Shown here: piece after piece, positions 1-8,935 of the stretch
How positions within the stretch are numbered: the first letter of the stretch is position 1
How the letters are laid out: the number at the start of each line of letters is the position of its first letter
From: Cocleimonas flava
Lineage (GTDB): Bacteria; Pseudomonadota; Gammaproteobacteria; Thiotrichales; Thiotrichaceae
DNA: 64,000 nucleotides
Assembly (NCBI RefSeq): GCF_004339015.1
Contig: NZ_SMFQ01000004.1
Location: 555,803 to 619,802, forward strand
Direction of reading: 5' to 3'
The notes under the pieces: generated by a model
Told to the model about the DNA's origin: nothing
Databases searched by the model: none
What the model saw: only the letters and a program-made list of their open reading frames with translations
Translations under genes and position numbers: made by a program

Positions 1-1021
1 AAATACCGTAGGATTCTGCTTCAAAGAAATTGTTGTACCAAATTCCAAGCATAGCCAGAATCACCGGCATGTTTTGTTCAAGTGGCGCTTCCCTAAAATG
101 CTGATCCATCGAATGCGCGCCACTCAGCATCTTCTTAAACTTCTTCATACCAACTGCCAGAACCACGGATAAACCAATCGCTGACCAGAGCGAATAGCGT
201 CCTCCAACCCAATCCCAGAACTCGAACATATTTTCTGGATCGATGCCAAATTTGATGACGCCCTCACGATTCGTAGAAACAGCGACAAAATGTTTGCTTA
301 TATGCGCCTCATCTACCGCTGACTGCAAAAACCATTCACGGGCAACGTGTGCATTGGTCAATGTTTCCTGTGTGGTGAACGTTTTCGAAGAAATCACAAA
401 CAACGTTGTTTCTGGGTTGAGTTTTTCTAGCGATTGATCAATGTGTGCGCCATCAACATTTGAAATGAAATTTACGCTCAAACGCTTATGGTGATAAGGG
501 GTCAATGCCTCATAGACCATCTTCGGCCCTAAATCTGAACCACCAATACCAACATTGACAATGTTAGTGATCTTTTTACCGGTGTAACCCTTCCAGCTTC
601 CTTTCCTGACTTTTTCAGAGAAAGCGTCCATCTTATCAATGGTCGAATTGATCATTGGCATGATGTCTTCACCATCCACCATGATAGGCGTATTGGTTCG
701 GTTGCGTAACGCAGTATGCAATACCGCCCGGCCTTCGGTATTGTTAATTTTTTCACCGCTGAACATGCGCTCTCGCCAACTTTCCAAATCTGCCTCTTTA
801 GCAAGCTCACAGAGCAAAGGAATGGTTTCGTGTGAGATCCGGTTTTTTGAATAATCCAGAAATAAACCGTTATATTCGATGGAATATTTATTCACTCTTT
901 GTGGATCTACGCTGAATAATCTGCGCATGTGAAGCTGACTTACCTGAGCAAAGTGTTTTTGCAATTTCTTGTAAGCTGGCAATGTAGTTAGAGACGGTTT
1001 TTCTTTGTTAGTATTAGCCAT
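1..1021 (-). CDS. pgi: Glucose-6-phosphate isomerase, N-terminal part (runs off left edge)
   Basis: Interconverts glucose-6-phosphate and fructose-6-phosphate in the cytoplasm. The visible 340 codons are the N-terminal part of a roughly 550-residue family. Two diagnostic stretches are readable: [11 protein letters not shown] (sugar-phosphate binding) and [19 protein letters not shown], which matches the GPI signature. The gene reads leftwards and has no stop in the window, so its 3' end is missing. I take the ATG at 1021 (MANTNKEK); an in-frame ATG two codons upstream (1027) is equally possible, because neither has a clear ribosome binding site. The assignment is secure from the signature. 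Confidence 0.95.
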   Translation of the reverse strand, partial: MANTNKEKPSLTTLPAYKKLQKHFAQVSQLHMRRLFSVDPQRVNKYSIEYNGLFLDYSKNRISHETIPLLCELAKEADLESWRERMFSGEKINNTEGRAVLHTALRNRTNTPIMVDGEDIMPMINSTIDKMDAFSEKVRKGSWKGYTGKKITNIVNVGIGGSDLGPKMVYEALTPYHHKRLSVNFISNVDGAHIDQSLEKLNPETTLFVISSKTFTTQETLTNAHVAREWFLQSAVDEAHISKHFVAVSTNREGVIKFGIDPENMFEFWDWVGGRYSLWSAIGLSVVLAVGMKKFKKMLSGAHSMDQHFREAPLEQNMPVILAMLGIWYNNFFEAESYGI

Positions 1022-1027
1022 TATCAT

Positions 1028-1557
1028 TTTACCAGTTATAAATAGTTACTCTAAAATCATAGTTGATTTATAAATCTGTAAATTTGACTCAATCGAGATC
1101 AACTTAAGAAAAATAGTATTCATAAATTCAGTGGTATTTATCTACCGATATTGAAATTCCGAAGTTTTACTAATCTGATACCTTAAAATTTAAATATCCA
1201 GAAAACTCAAGCTTAGAAGAATATCCCTAACCCCTCTAAACAGAAATATCACCAATGAAGTAAATATAGAAATTGCTATTGATTAACCCTCTGCATAATT
1301 AACAATAACAGTGTTTCAGATTTACGCCTGTCATAAGTTGATACTGCCATGACGTTTCATAATATAGATACTGCATTTTGTATCGGCTTCATTGATCTCA
1401 CTCGCATCTAGCTCAATAAGAACCGTTTAATTTTAAGAAAACATCATCAATTTCGATTTCGAATACCACTTACTTAGTTATAGACTAGTTTTCAAAAAAT
1501 GCCCTGTAAGTAGGGGGGTGTGTTTAAATTTAAAATAAAAACGATTACTATCGGCAA
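1028..1557. other. Divergent intergenic region, AT-rich
   Basis: About 530 bases between pgi (minus) and the thioredoxin-fusion gene (plus). I see no convincing ORF or RNA gene. It must hold promoters for both genes but I cannot place them. The only distinct element is a copy of the interspersed G6/C6 motif at 1494-1520, about 40 bases before the next start codon. Confidence 0.6.
1494..1520 (-). repeat. Interspersed C6 motif, copy 1
   Basis: Reading the minus strand: CACCCCCCTACTTACAGGGC, then A, then a T6 tract. It lies between divergent genes, upstream of both starts, so it cannot be a gene terminator here. Confidence 0.8.
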
Positions 1558-2856
1558 ATGCAACGACAAACATATTCTGGTTATTTTTTCGGTATTTTGA
1601 TATCTACGATATTGTTTTGTTCACACGCATCCGCAGAAACAGTACTTTTACCTTCAGAGCAAGAAATCAATGTAGAAGAAAACGGCTCAGCTGAAAGTCA
1701 AAAGCATATCCTCTGGCTTACCTCGGAACGAGGCATCTCTGGCGAACTACAAAAAACGGTTCTAGAAATTAGCAAACAAAATGATCTGCACATTTTGATG
1801 CCCGACTGGCATGACAGTTACTTTTTAAGCCCTTCCCGATCTGCCTTGGAAAAAATCCCCGAAGAAGATTATAGGGACCTCATCAAATACTACGCAGACA
1901 AATTCGATACGCTCTTTATCGTTGCCAGTGATAGAGCAGCAAGCCACACCCTAAAAGCGTTACATCAGCTACAAACAGAAAAAGCCATAAATACCCCCCA
2001 TACAAACACCAGTGAAAATACAGGCACTATTGCGGGACTAATTCTCATCGCCCCCTATTTGCAAAAACAAACGCCTGACATAGGTAAAAGGGTTGAATAT
2101 CTTGATATTGCAAAACACAGTAATCTGCCTTTGTATGTTTTTCAGGCGGAACGATCACCGCGTTACGTGCCATTACCGCAACTCATCAAAGCGCTTGAAC
2201 AAGGTGGCAGTCAAGTATACACGCATGTCCTCAAAGGCATTACGGGTGGATTTCATGCCAGAAATAAAGAAGATCTAACTCCCATAGATTTAAAAGCAAA
2301 AGATGCTTTTCCGAAACAAATAAACAATGCACTAAGTATGCTGGCATTTGCTGAGTCAGCGCCACTGAAACCTATTAAAGAATACACGGTCGTTAAAACC
2401 AAAAAGCGCTTGAACATGCTAAAAAAAGTAACACTTACTACTCCATCACTTGTATTAACCGACCTGAGTGGCAAGCCACACAATCTCACTGACTATCACG
2501 ATAAAATCATTGTCGTCAGTTTCTGGGCTAGCTGGTGTCGTCCCTGTATCGAAGAGATGCCATCACTGGTAAAACTCAAAGAAAAATACAAACAGGATCT
2601 GGAAATACTTGCTGTCAACGTTCGTGAAGACACCGAGGTGATAAAGGCATTTACCCAAACGATGGGAATCAACTTTCCTATTTTAAAAGACAGCGACTCG
2701 GCCGTAACTGAAGCCTGGAAAGTTTATGTCTATCCGAGTAATTTCATCGTCGATAAAACCGGAAAGCTCAGCTTCGCCGCAACGGGAGCAATGGATTGGC
2801 AAGAGCCTGAAATAGAGAGCGTAATAAATGGCTTAATTAAAGTATCAGATAAGTAG
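1558..2856 (+). CDS. Periplasmic hydrolase-like / TlpA-type thioredoxin fusion protein
   Basis: The first ~26 residues are a signal peptide (hydrophobic FFGILISTILFC, cleavage near ASA-E). Residues ~45-260 look like an alpha/beta-hydrolase-type domain (a central IAGLILIAPYL strand-turn) but I cannot confirm a catalytic triad. Residues ~295-430 are a TlpA/ResA-like thioredoxin domain with the redox motif WCRPC in FWASWCRPCIEEMPSL. Known for the family: such domains reduce disulfides in the periplasm, often for cytochrome c maturation. The next gene encodes a c-type cytochrome fusion, which fits that role. The start has only a weak ribosome site, but it gives a complete signal peptide. The thioredoxin part is certain; the N-terminal function is not. 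Confidence 0.8.
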   Translation: MQRQTYSGYFFGILISTILFCSHASAETVLLPSEQEINVEENGSAESQKHILWLTSERGISGELQKTVLEISKQNDLHILMPDWHDSYFLSPSRSALEKIPEEDYRDLIKYYADKFDTLFIVASDRAASHTLKALHQLQTEKAINTPHTNTSENTGTIAGLILIAPYLQKQTPDIGKRVEYLDIAKHSNLPLYVFQAERSPRYVPLPQLIKALEQGGSQVYTHVLKGITGGFHARNKEDLTPIDLKAKDAFPKQINNALSMLAFAESAPLKPIKEYTVVKTKKRLNMLKKVTLTTPSLVLTDLSGKPHNLTDYHDKIIVVSFWASWCRPCIEEMPSLVKLKEKYKQDLEILAVNVREDTEVIKAFTQTMGINFPILKDSDSAVTEAWKVYVYPSNFIVDKTGKLSFAATGAMDWQEPEIESVINGLIKVSDK

Positions 2857-2871
2857 CACTGGCAAAGAGTC

Positions 2872-2903
2872 CTTTAAGTTAAAGAATCTTTAAGTTAAAG
2901 AAT
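2872..2903. repeat. Two tandem 16-bp repeats with palindromic core
   Basis: CTTTAAGTTAAAGAAT occurs twice head to tail (2872-2887, 2888-2903). The core CTTTAAGTTAAAG is an odd-length perfect palindrome. It lies just after the preceding stop codon and before a C6 motif. Function unknown. Confidence 0.7.
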
Positions 2904-2919
2904 CATTAATTATTGAATG

Positions 2920-2947
2920 CACCCCCCTACTTTGGAGGCTTTTTTTA
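2920..2947 (+). repeat. Interspersed C6 motif, copy 2
   Basis: CACCCCCCTACTTTGGAGGC followed by a T tract, 63 bases after the stop of the thioredoxin-fusion gene and in the same orientation as that gene. Confidence 0.85.
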
Positions 2948-3059
2948 GAACATGGATAAACTACAAACACACAAAAGCTAATCCAAAAACAAACTCTTGA
3001 TTTGGCTTTTTCGACTTTTTATTCTATAAACTCTAGGTAAGGAATAAAAGAGCCACCAA

Positions 3060-4433
3060 TTGAAACGTTTCTTCATTACTTTCGTTCTCCCTATGTGTTT
3101 GCTGTTTCACAGCAATCTTAATGCTGACGCTGCCGAAAATAATAGAAATCTGGTAGGTCATGGTGGTCCGGTTAATACCGTCGCAATTAGTCCTGATGGT
3201 AAATCTGCGCTTTCTGGCAGCCTCGATTATGCCGTAATGTTGTGGGATCTAGACGCATCCCTGAACGCATCCCCAGACGCATCAAAAGTTGCTAAAAAAA
3301 CCAAACCAAATAGCCAACACCACCGTTTTATTGCACACAAAGGCGCAGTAAGTGCGATTCAGTTTTTCCCATCAGGTGACAAAGCCATATCATCTGGCGA
3401 TCATGGCAATGTGTACGTTTGGGACTTGAAAGAAAAGAAGGTCATCGCTCAGCTAGAAGGACATCTCGCCAAAGTCGTTTCCATCGATATCTCCAATGAT
3501 GCCAAAGTTGCCACCACTTCCAGCTGGGATGGTCATGTGATTTTATGGGATTTAGCGACTCATAAGCTGATCCATAAAATCCATGTGCAGAATCATCCTG
3601 TCAATGCTGTGTTGATTTCAGAGGATGCAAAAACACTTTATTCCGCAGGTTACGATGGCAAGATTCGCTCGTGGGATGCAACCACTGGTGATTTCATTAA
3701 AGTACTCCATTCTCACGGCTGGCCGATCAATATCATGCGTTGGTTACCGGAGCAAAAACAACTCATCTTTGGCACTACCAATGGCGATGTTCAAATATTC
3801 GATCCTACCGCAGAAAAAATCGTCAAGGTGTTGATTCCGCATGAAAAACCTGTCCTGGGCTTAGCCGTATCTAAACAGCATAATTTGATTGCCAGCGGTG
3901 GAAATGACGGAATAATTCGGGTCTGGGATATTACTAATTGGGAGTTAAAAGGACAAACCATAACCATCCTGGGTCCTGTCTGGGCATTGGCATTTAATCA
4001 TGATGGTAAATCGCTCTATTATGGTTCACTCGATGACGAAGTGAAATATTGGAAAATCACCGATAAAGACGATGAAAACCTATGGATAGACCACAAGCCC
4101 AGACGCTTTCAGGTTAAAACAGGTTTGCCATTGGGAGAATTACAATTCGCACGCAAGTGTAGTGTCTGTCATACCTTGAACGAAAATGATGCAAATCGCG
4201 CTGGACCGACATTGCATAACGTCTTTGGTCGAAAGGCGGGCAGTCTTGCAGGGTATAATTACTCGGACAGTTTGAAGGATTCACCCATTATCTGGGATGA
4301 AAAAACCATCGACGAATTATTTGTAGAAGGGCCAGCGAAAGTGGTACCTGGTACTAAAATGCCACTGCAAAAAGTAGCGGATGATAAACAAAGAAAAGCG
4401 TTAATTGCTTTTTTAAAGAAAGCGACGCAATAA
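3060..4433 (+). CDS. WD40 beta-propeller / cytochrome c fusion protein
   Basis: A secreted electron-transfer protein of 457 residues. A TTG start gives a full signal peptide (KRFFITFVLPMCLLF, cleavage near ADA-A). An in-frame ATG 11 codons later would destroy it. Residues ~35-330 hold about seven WD40 repeats (GHGGPVNTVAISPDGK, then repeated WDL, WDA, WDI endings). Residues ~360-457 are a class-I cytochrome c2-like domain: heme attachment CSVCH, then GPTLHNVFGRKAG, and a distal Met in PGTKMP. The fusion suggests a periplasmic cytochrome docked to a partner through the propeller; the partner is unknown. The gene follows the thioredoxin fusion, consistent with shared cytochrome or thiol chemistry. 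Confidence 0.88.
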   Translation: MKRFFITFVLPMCLLFHSNLNADAAENNRNLVGHGGPVNTVAISPDGKSALSGSLDYAVMLWDLDASLNASPDASKVAKKTKPNSQHHRFIAHKGAVSAIQFFPSGDKAISSGDHGNVYVWDLKEKKVIAQLEGHLAKVVSIDISNDAKVATTSSWDGHVILWDLATHKLIHKIHVQNHPVNAVLISEDAKTLYSAGYDGKIRSWDATTGDFIKVLHSHGWPINIMRWLPEQKQLIFGTTNGDVQIFDPTAEKIVKVLIPHEKPVLGLAVSKQHNLIASGGNDGIIRVWDITNWELKGQTITILGPVWALAFNHDGKSLYYGSLDDEVKYWKITDKDDENLWIDHKPRRFQVKTGLPLGELQFARKCSVCHTLNENDANRAGPTLHNVFGRKAGSLAGYNYSDSLKDSPIIWDEKTIDELFVEGPAKVVPGTKMPLQKVADDKQRKALIAFLKKATQ

Positions 4434-4465
4434 CAACAGAGTAATTAGTTAGCAGTTAGCAGGTT

Positions 4466-4507
4466 TTTACGATTTCTTATTTACGAATTCTTATTTACGA
4501 TCTCTTA
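4466..4507. repeat. Three tandem 14-bp repeats
   Basis: TTTACGAWTTCTTA-like units at 4466-4479, 4480-4493 and 4494-4507 with one or two differences each. The last unit covers the rimI stop codon, so the array sits at the 3' end of that minus-strand gene. Confidence 0.6.
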
Positions 4508-4990
4508 TAACGACTTGAAGACTAAAGTCTTTGCCATCACGACTGCATCTTCACGACCATTATCCGCAGGGTAATAACCTTTTCTTAAACCAATTTCATT
4601 ATAACCTTCACTTTGGTAAAGATTGATTCCCGCTTTATTCGAGGGCCTGACTTCTAAAAAAACAGTTTCTGCGTCGTGCTTTTCAGCGATAGCTTCTGCT
4701 TCTGCAAGTAACTTTCTTCCCCACCCTTTTCCCTGTAATTCTGGGTAAACGCAGATATTCAGGATATGCGCTTCTTTGACCACCGCGGAAATTACGACAT
4801 GTCCATTGAGCTGTTTACCCTGTTGAAACACCCAGCAAGAATAAGCCTTATTATCGATACAGTCTTTAAAGTTACCCAGAGTCCATGGGTATGGATAAGA
4901 GGCAAGCTCCCCCACCATAACCTCTGTCAAATCCTCATGCAGCATGGGGCGAAGGTATTGAAGTTGAGTCGATTGAGTAGATTGTTTCAT
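4505..4990 (-). CDS. rimI: GNAT acetyltransferase, ribosomal-protein-S18-alanine N-acetyltransferase (RimI) type
   Basis: 161 residues, a single GNAT domain. The acetyl-CoA loop is visible as VYPELQGKGWGRKLL (Q-x-x-G-x-G), followed by FLEVRPSNKAGINLYQSEGYNEIGLRKGYY, the usual RimI C-terminal half. Known role: N-terminal acetylation of ribosomal protein S18. It lies 18 bases downstream of the UDG-like gene on the same strand, a common gammaproteobacterial pairing that supports RimI over other GNATs. Cytoplasmic. Confidence 0.88.
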   Translation of the reverse strand: MKQSTQSTQLQYLRPMLHEDLTEVMVGELASYPYPWTLGNFKDCIDNKAYSCWVFQQGKQLNGHVVISAVVKEAHILNICVYPELQGKGWGRKLLAEAEAIAEKHDAETVFLEVRPSNKAGINLYQSEGYNEIGLRKGYYPADNGREDAVVMAKTLVFKSL

Positions 4991-5008
4991 TCTGTAATCA
5001 AACTCATT

Positions 5009-5875
5009 TTAATCAATCAAACTGATTGCCAGTTTCAAGTCTTCCCAGGCTTTACGCTTATCCGAGGGTTTACTCAATAAGTAACTTGGGTAGTAAGTAA
5101 CGACAATGTGTATCTTTGTTTCTGGCAAGGTAAATGGTTTGCCCCTTAAACGTGCTAAAGGCTCATCGCTATGTAATATATTCTGCGCTGCCAACTGCCC
5201 GACAATGACTATGATTTCTGGCTGCACTTGCTTGATACATTCTTGAAGAATGACGTTGAGTTCTGCTTTCGAGACTTTAGCATCAGTTTCATTCTGCTGT
5301 GAATTTCGTAATACGTTGACTAAATAGGCATCGTTTCTCGGGTTTGGAATTCCTACTGCTCGCAGCATGTTTTCCATCAACACACCTTCTTCTCTATTAT
5401 AAGGCTGCCCGTGTTCGTGCTCTATAAACTCGGGGTTTTGCCCAATAATCATCCACTTAGCGTCTAAACTTCCTTCTGCGTAAACAGTATGTTCGGCGGT
5501 TTTATTGAAAATATTGGGGAGGTTTGTTGGTGCTTGCTTAGAGGCTGTTGGCTCAGACTCAAGTGTTTCAGTGATCCGTCTAATGGTTTCACTGGCCGCC
5601 TGTGATGCTTCACTAGTTCTAGCTCTCGCGGTTCTGCTTTTGTCTTCTTTTTGCTCCAGATCTTGCAGAATATTTTCTATCGCATTTGAGCCACCAGAAG
5701 AATTATCCGCAGTACGTTCTGCAGACTGATTAGGTGCTGCATTAGTTGATGCTGAGCTCGTTGATGCTGAGCGTCCCTCATCAATCAACAATGCTTCATC
5801 AATGACTAACTCACGGGAAACCCAAACAGGGATTCCCATGGCATTTAGATAGTTTAATTGTGCAGGACTAGTCAT
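5009..5875 (-). CDS. Uracil-DNA glycosylase superfamily protein (family-4-like fold)
   Basis: 288 residues. Residues 1-135 are a low-complexity linker rich in Ser, Ala, Thr and Glu. Residues ~140-288 carry the UDG fold: GQNPEFIEHEHGQPYN (the position of GEAPG..ED..GxPF in family 4), YLVNVLRN, and IIVIVGQLAAQNIL. Two oddities are visible. The four cysteines that bind the [4Fe-4S] cluster in classical family 4 are absent (only one Cys in the domain), and the usual HPS motif reads YPS. It may have changed substrate or lost activity. It is upstream of rimI in the same operon. Fold call good, activity uncertain. Confidence 0.75.
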   Translation of the reverse strand: MTSPAQLNYLNAMGIPVWVSRELVIDEALLIDEGRSASTSSASTNAAPNQSAERTADNSSGGSNAIENILQDLEQKEDKSRTARARTSEASQAASETIRRITETLESEPTASKQAPTNLPNIFNKTAEHTVYAEGSLDAKWMIIGQNPEFIEHEHGQPYNREEGVLMENMLRAVGIPNPRNDAYLVNVLRNSQQNETDAKVSKAELNVILQECIKQVQPEIIVIVGQLAAQNILHSDEPLARLRGKPFTLPETKIHIVVTYYPSYLLSKPSDKRKAWEDLKLAISLID

Positions 5876-5923
5876 AGATTATGTGTGACATTATTTATAA
5901 TGCTGTCTGTTAAGCAATGTCTG

Positions 5924-7483
5924 TTAAACACTATGCTGAGGGTGAGCTCGGCTTTCGTCACTGGCTAACTTGTTCAGTGCATCAAGGTAAGAATAAGCAG
6001 ACGCTATGACTATATCAGGATCAGACCCATTTCCATAAAACTGGCGCCCTGCTTTCTCAATGCGAACTGTCACTTCACCCTGCGCATCGGTTCCGCTAGT
6101 GATGCTATTGACAGAATACAGTTCAAGTGTGCCATGGTCTTCAACAATGGTTTTAATTGCAGAGAATACCGCATCAACTGACCCACCACCTTCTGCTTCG
6201 CCAGTGACTTCTTTACCATCGATATTTAACACGACTTTAGCTCTTGGTGTTTCACCCGTTTCAGAGCAGACAAAAGAAGAGACTAGATGGTAACGAGTAT
6301 GTTCTAAAGCAGCCTGTGATTCAGATGCAATTGCAATTAAGTCTTCATCAAAAATTTCATGCTTGCGATCTGCAACATCCTTAAAACGCGAAAATGCAGC
6401 ATTTAAAGCTTCTTCATTATCAAGAATGATACCGATCTCTTCTAAACGCGATTTCAAAGCGTTGCGACCTGAGTGTTTACCCAAGACGATTTTATTGTCT
6501 GACCAGCCTACATCCTGTGCACGCATGATTTCATAGGTTTCTCTTGATTTAAGAACGCCATCCTGATGAATGCCAGACTCATGTGCAAAAGCATTCTTAC
6601 CGACAATGGCTTTATTCGGTTGAACAGGAAAACCTGTAACAGAAGACACTAAGCGTGATGCCGGAACGATAAAGGAAGTATCGATATTAGTATGACAATC
6701 GAATACATCATGACGGGTACGAATAGCCATTACGATTTCTTCTAAAGACGCATTCCCTGCTCTCTCGCCCAAACCATTGATAGTACATTCAACCTGACGC
6801 GCACCATTTAACACCGAAGACAAAGAATTACTTACTGCCAAACCTAAATCATTATGACAATGAACTGAAATAACAGCTTTATCAGCATTGGGGACTGCTT
6901 CGATTAAACGACGAATCAAATCACCAAATTGATGCGGAATATTATATCCAACAGTATCAGGGATGTTGATGGTAGTTGCGCCTGCATCGATGGCGGCTTC
7001 TACAACACGGCATAAAAAATCGAACTCTGTTCTGCCCGCATCTTCTGCTGAAAACTCAACGTTATCTGTGTATTGGCGCGCTTTTTTAACGGCACGAATA
7101 GCTTGCGCGAGTACATCATCCGGCTGCATACGAAGCTTTTCTTTCATATGTATCGGTGATGTCGCAATAAAGGTATGAATACGACCCGAGTTAGCTGGCT
7201 TTAGCGCTTCGCCAGCGCGTTCGATATCTGCATCCAACGATCTAGCCAGACCACAGACAGTACTGTCTTTTACAGCAGTAGCCACGGCTTTTACTGACTC
7301 AAAATCACCGGGACTGGCAATCGGGAAACCAGCTTCGATAACATCTACACGCATTTGTTCCAGCATTTTGCCTATACGCACCTTTTCTTCCAACGTCATG
7401 GAAGCCCCTGGGCTTTGCTCGCCATCGCGCAAAGTTGTATCAAAAACGATCAAACGATCGTTAGAATTAGTATTAGTTGTCAT
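5924..7483 (-). CDS. leuA: 2-isopropylmalate synthase
   Basis: First committed step of leucine synthesis: acetyl-CoA plus 2-ketoisovalerate gives 2-isopropylmalate. 519 residues, full length for the long form. The N-terminal DRE-TIM barrel shows [16 protein letters not shown] (catalytic Arg-Asp and metal ligand) and the metal-binding [14 protein letters not shown]. The C-terminal ~130 residues are the LeuA allosteric domain that binds leucine. pssA lies upstream on the same strand, a classic gammaproteobacterial arrangement. The 343-base gap before it holds a Leu-codon-rich leader ORF and hairpins, suggesting attenuation on top of feedback inhibition. Confidence 0.97.
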   Translation of the reverse strand: MTTNTNSNDRLIVFDTTLRDGEQSPGASMTLEEKVRIGKMLEQMRVDVIEAGFPIASPGDFESVKAVATAVKDSTVCGLARSLDADIERAGEALKPANSGRIHTFIATSPIHMKEKLRMQPDDVLAQAIRAVKKARQYTDNVEFSAEDAGRTEFDFLCRVVEAAIDAGATTINIPDTVGYNIPHQFGDLIRRLIEAVPNADKAVISVHCHNDLGLAVSNSLSSVLNGARQVECTINGLGERAGNASLEEIVMAIRTRHDVFDCHTNIDTSFIVPASRLVSSVTGFPVQPNKAIVGKNAFAHESGIHQDGVLKSRETYEIMRAQDVGWSDNKIVLGKHSGRNALKSRLEEIGIILDNEEALNAAFSRFKDVADRKHEIFDEDLIAIASESQAALEHTRYHLVSSFVCSETGETPRAKVVLNIDGKEVTGEAEGGGSVDAVFSAIKTIVEDHGTLELYSVNSITSGTDAQGEVTVRIEKAGRQFYGNGSDPDIVIASAYSYLDALNKLASDESRAHPQHSV

Positions 7484-7555
7484 TGGTATTTACTCCATTC
7501 TCTGGGCGCGAATAATAACCAATTATAGGTCTAAAGAAGGCTTCAGAGAAAGTTT

Positions 7556-7592
7556 ACAAAAAAATAAATGGAAGTTGCGTTTAGCCTCGCAA
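7556..7592 (-). terminator. Possible attenuator terminator before leuA
   Basis: On the minus strand, stem TTGCG/CGCAA (7588-7592 with 7575-7579, 8-base loop) is followed after a few bases by a T-rich run (7556-7565). A competing hairpin CTGCC-TTTG-GGCAG (7606-7619) overlaps the end of the leader ORF. The octamer TGCCTTTG occurs in both arms, so alternative pairing is possible. The stems are short, so this is tentative. Confidence 0.35.
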
Positions 7593-7601
7593 AGGCAATT
7601 A

Positions 7602-7766
7602 TCAGCTGCCCAAAGGCAGAAGGAGTAACAAACTGAGCAGTAGAAGTGAAACAAGCGTTGCTAACACGATCAAATCCGAAGATTGATTTTTTGTAATTGC
7701 CTTGGCTTTTGACGCAATAATGTTATTGGTCTTGGCAAAATGAACTCTATTATGTCGGTGCTTCAT
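7602..7766 (-). CDS. Leucine-rich leader peptide candidate (54 codons) upstream of leuA
   Basis: ATG at 7766, TGA at 7604-7602. The first ~30 residues are basic and polar; the last 23 hold 13 leucines, including VSLLLLSLLLLLPLGS. All six Leu codons are used (CTT CTA CTG CTC, then TTG TTA CTC CTT CTG). Known: leuA and leuABCD operons in gammaproteobacteria are often controlled by ribosome-mediated attenuation through Leu-rich leader peptides. Inference: stalling in this run on leucine shortage would change folding of the hairpins just downstream. It is longer than typical leaders (15-30 codons), and the Leu run could instead be a membrane segment of a small protein. The ribosome site is weak. 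Confidence 0.5.
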   Translation of the reverse strand: MKHRHNRVHFAKTNNIIASKAKAITKNQSSDLIVLATLVSLLLLSLLLLLPLGS

Positions 7767-7826
7767 GTTTCGAATATAATTTCATTTCTTAATTTATTCA
7801 AGCAAATCACATTTAATGATGTGCTT

Positions 7827-8618
7827 TTACGCATCATCACCCGTTTTTTTATTCTGTGTTTCAGATAAACGCTTCAATGCTTTCCTTCTGGTTTGTAACC
7901 AGTTGAAAGGTCCAGATAAGGCATAGATAAAAAACACAAAAAACAGCACTATTGGAGGTGCGACCTGCACTAAAGCAAAGATCAAAATAATGACTAATAT
8001 CGCCAGATGCGGCACTTTACTTTTCAAGTCAAAGTCTTTGAAACTATTGTATTTAACATTACTTACCATCAATAATCCTGCGAAGATGGTTATCAGCAAT
8101 GCCGGAATCTGAAGTGCTTTACCCTCAAATTCCAAATCGTGAAGCATCCATACCATTCCTACAACAATCGCTGCAGATGCTGGGCTTGGCAAGCCAATGA
8201 AATGTCTTTTATCGACTTCATGTATTTGAGAATTAAAACGAGCCAATCTTAATGCCGCACAAGCCACATAGATAAACGCAGCCATCCAGCCTAGTTTGCC
8301 CCACGATACACTCGTGTCTCGCATGAAAATTAATGACCATTGATAGATGACCAATGCAGGTGCTAAACCAAATGAAACCAGATCTGATAGGCTATCGTAT
8401 TGCTCACCGAATTCGGAAGAAGTATTGGTCCAGCGTGCAACTCTGCCGTCCAGTCCGTCTAGGATCATGGCCACAAAAACAGCGATACAGGCTTTTTCGA
8501 ATTGACCATTCATCGCAGCTAGAATGGCGAAGAATCCGCTGAATAAAGCCGCTGTAGTGACCAAATTAGGTAAGAGATAAATACCTTTACGTGGAGATGG
8601 TTTGGTTGATTCATTCAT
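7827..8618 (-). CDS. pssA: CDP-diacylglycerol--serine O-phosphatidyltransferase
   Basis: Makes phosphatidylserine, the precursor of phosphatidylethanolamine, in the inner membrane. 263 residues with about eight hydrophobic segments. The CDP-alcohol phosphotransferase motif D-G-x2-A-R-x8-G-x3-D-x3-D is readable in DGLDGRVARWTNTSSEFGEQ followed by YDSLSD, with all Asp residues intact. N-terminal KGIYLLPNLVTTAALFSGF is typical. Transcribed towards leuA. Upstream lie a terminator hairpin and a possible short transcript (8682-8830). Confidence 0.95.
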   Translation of the reverse strand: MNESTKPSPRKGIYLLPNLVTTAALFSGFFAILAAMNGQFEKACIAVFVAMILDGLDGRVARWTNTSSEFGEQYDSLSDLVSFGLAPALVIYQWSLIFMRDTSVSWGKLGWMAAFIYVACAALRLARFNSQIHEVDKRHFIGLPSPASAAIVVGMVWMLHDLEFEGKALQIPALLITIFAGLLMVSNVKYNSFKDFDLKSKVPHLAILVIILIFALVQVAPPIVLFFVFFIYALSGPFNWLQTRRKALKRLSETQNKKTGDDA

Positions 8619-8681
8619 GGACGCATTCTTACATAGTTTTAGAGAGTGTCACAGAAATCTTACAAATTTTAGGCGAAAAAA

Positions 8682-8700
8682 AACGGGCACTAGGCCCGTT
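8682..8700 (-). terminator. Rho-independent terminator upstream of pssA
   Basis: Perfect 7-bp stem AACGGGC / GCCCGTT with a 5-base loop, followed on the minus strand by a run of eight T (the A run at about 8676-8683). It would end a minus-strand transcript before pssA, with no ORF upstream of it. Confidence 0.7.
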
Positions 8701-8830
8701 GAATGTGATCGCTCAAGCGATTTCTTGTTGTTAGCGTCGTCTATAATACCGAGGTTTAGCTGTCTAAAAGCTGAACCACATAATTTATTTATGATTTTTT
8801 ATTCATTCTAATCTAAATAATAAGGTGAGG
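8701..8830 (-). ncRNA. Candidate small RNA or pssA leader (minus strand)
   Basis: The terminator at 8682-8700 needs a transcript, yet no minus-strand gene precedes it. Within ~130 bases there is a second hairpin ATCGCT-TG-AGCGAT (about 8708-8721) just before the terminator, and a weak promoter-like TTGCAA near the far end. It could be an independent sRNA or an attenuated leader of pssA. I recognise no known RNA family. Confidence 0.35.
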
Positions 8831-8935
8831 CTTTTGCAAACCACTTGTAAAAAAGCATAAGTAACCGCATTTTAAGAAAAACCACAATGAGCAAGTAATC
8901 ATTAACCAATAAATTTAACGGCGTATTAAATTCTT

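Noticed and set aside
5505..5729. Plus-strand ORF opposite the UDG-like linker
   Set aside because: It is a shadow of the Ser/Ala-rich linker, which yields hydrophobic nonsense on the other strand.
8602..8811. Plus-strand ORF upstream of ppc
   Set aside because: It crosses the terminator hairpin and the pssA start, with no ribosome site or recognisable sequence.
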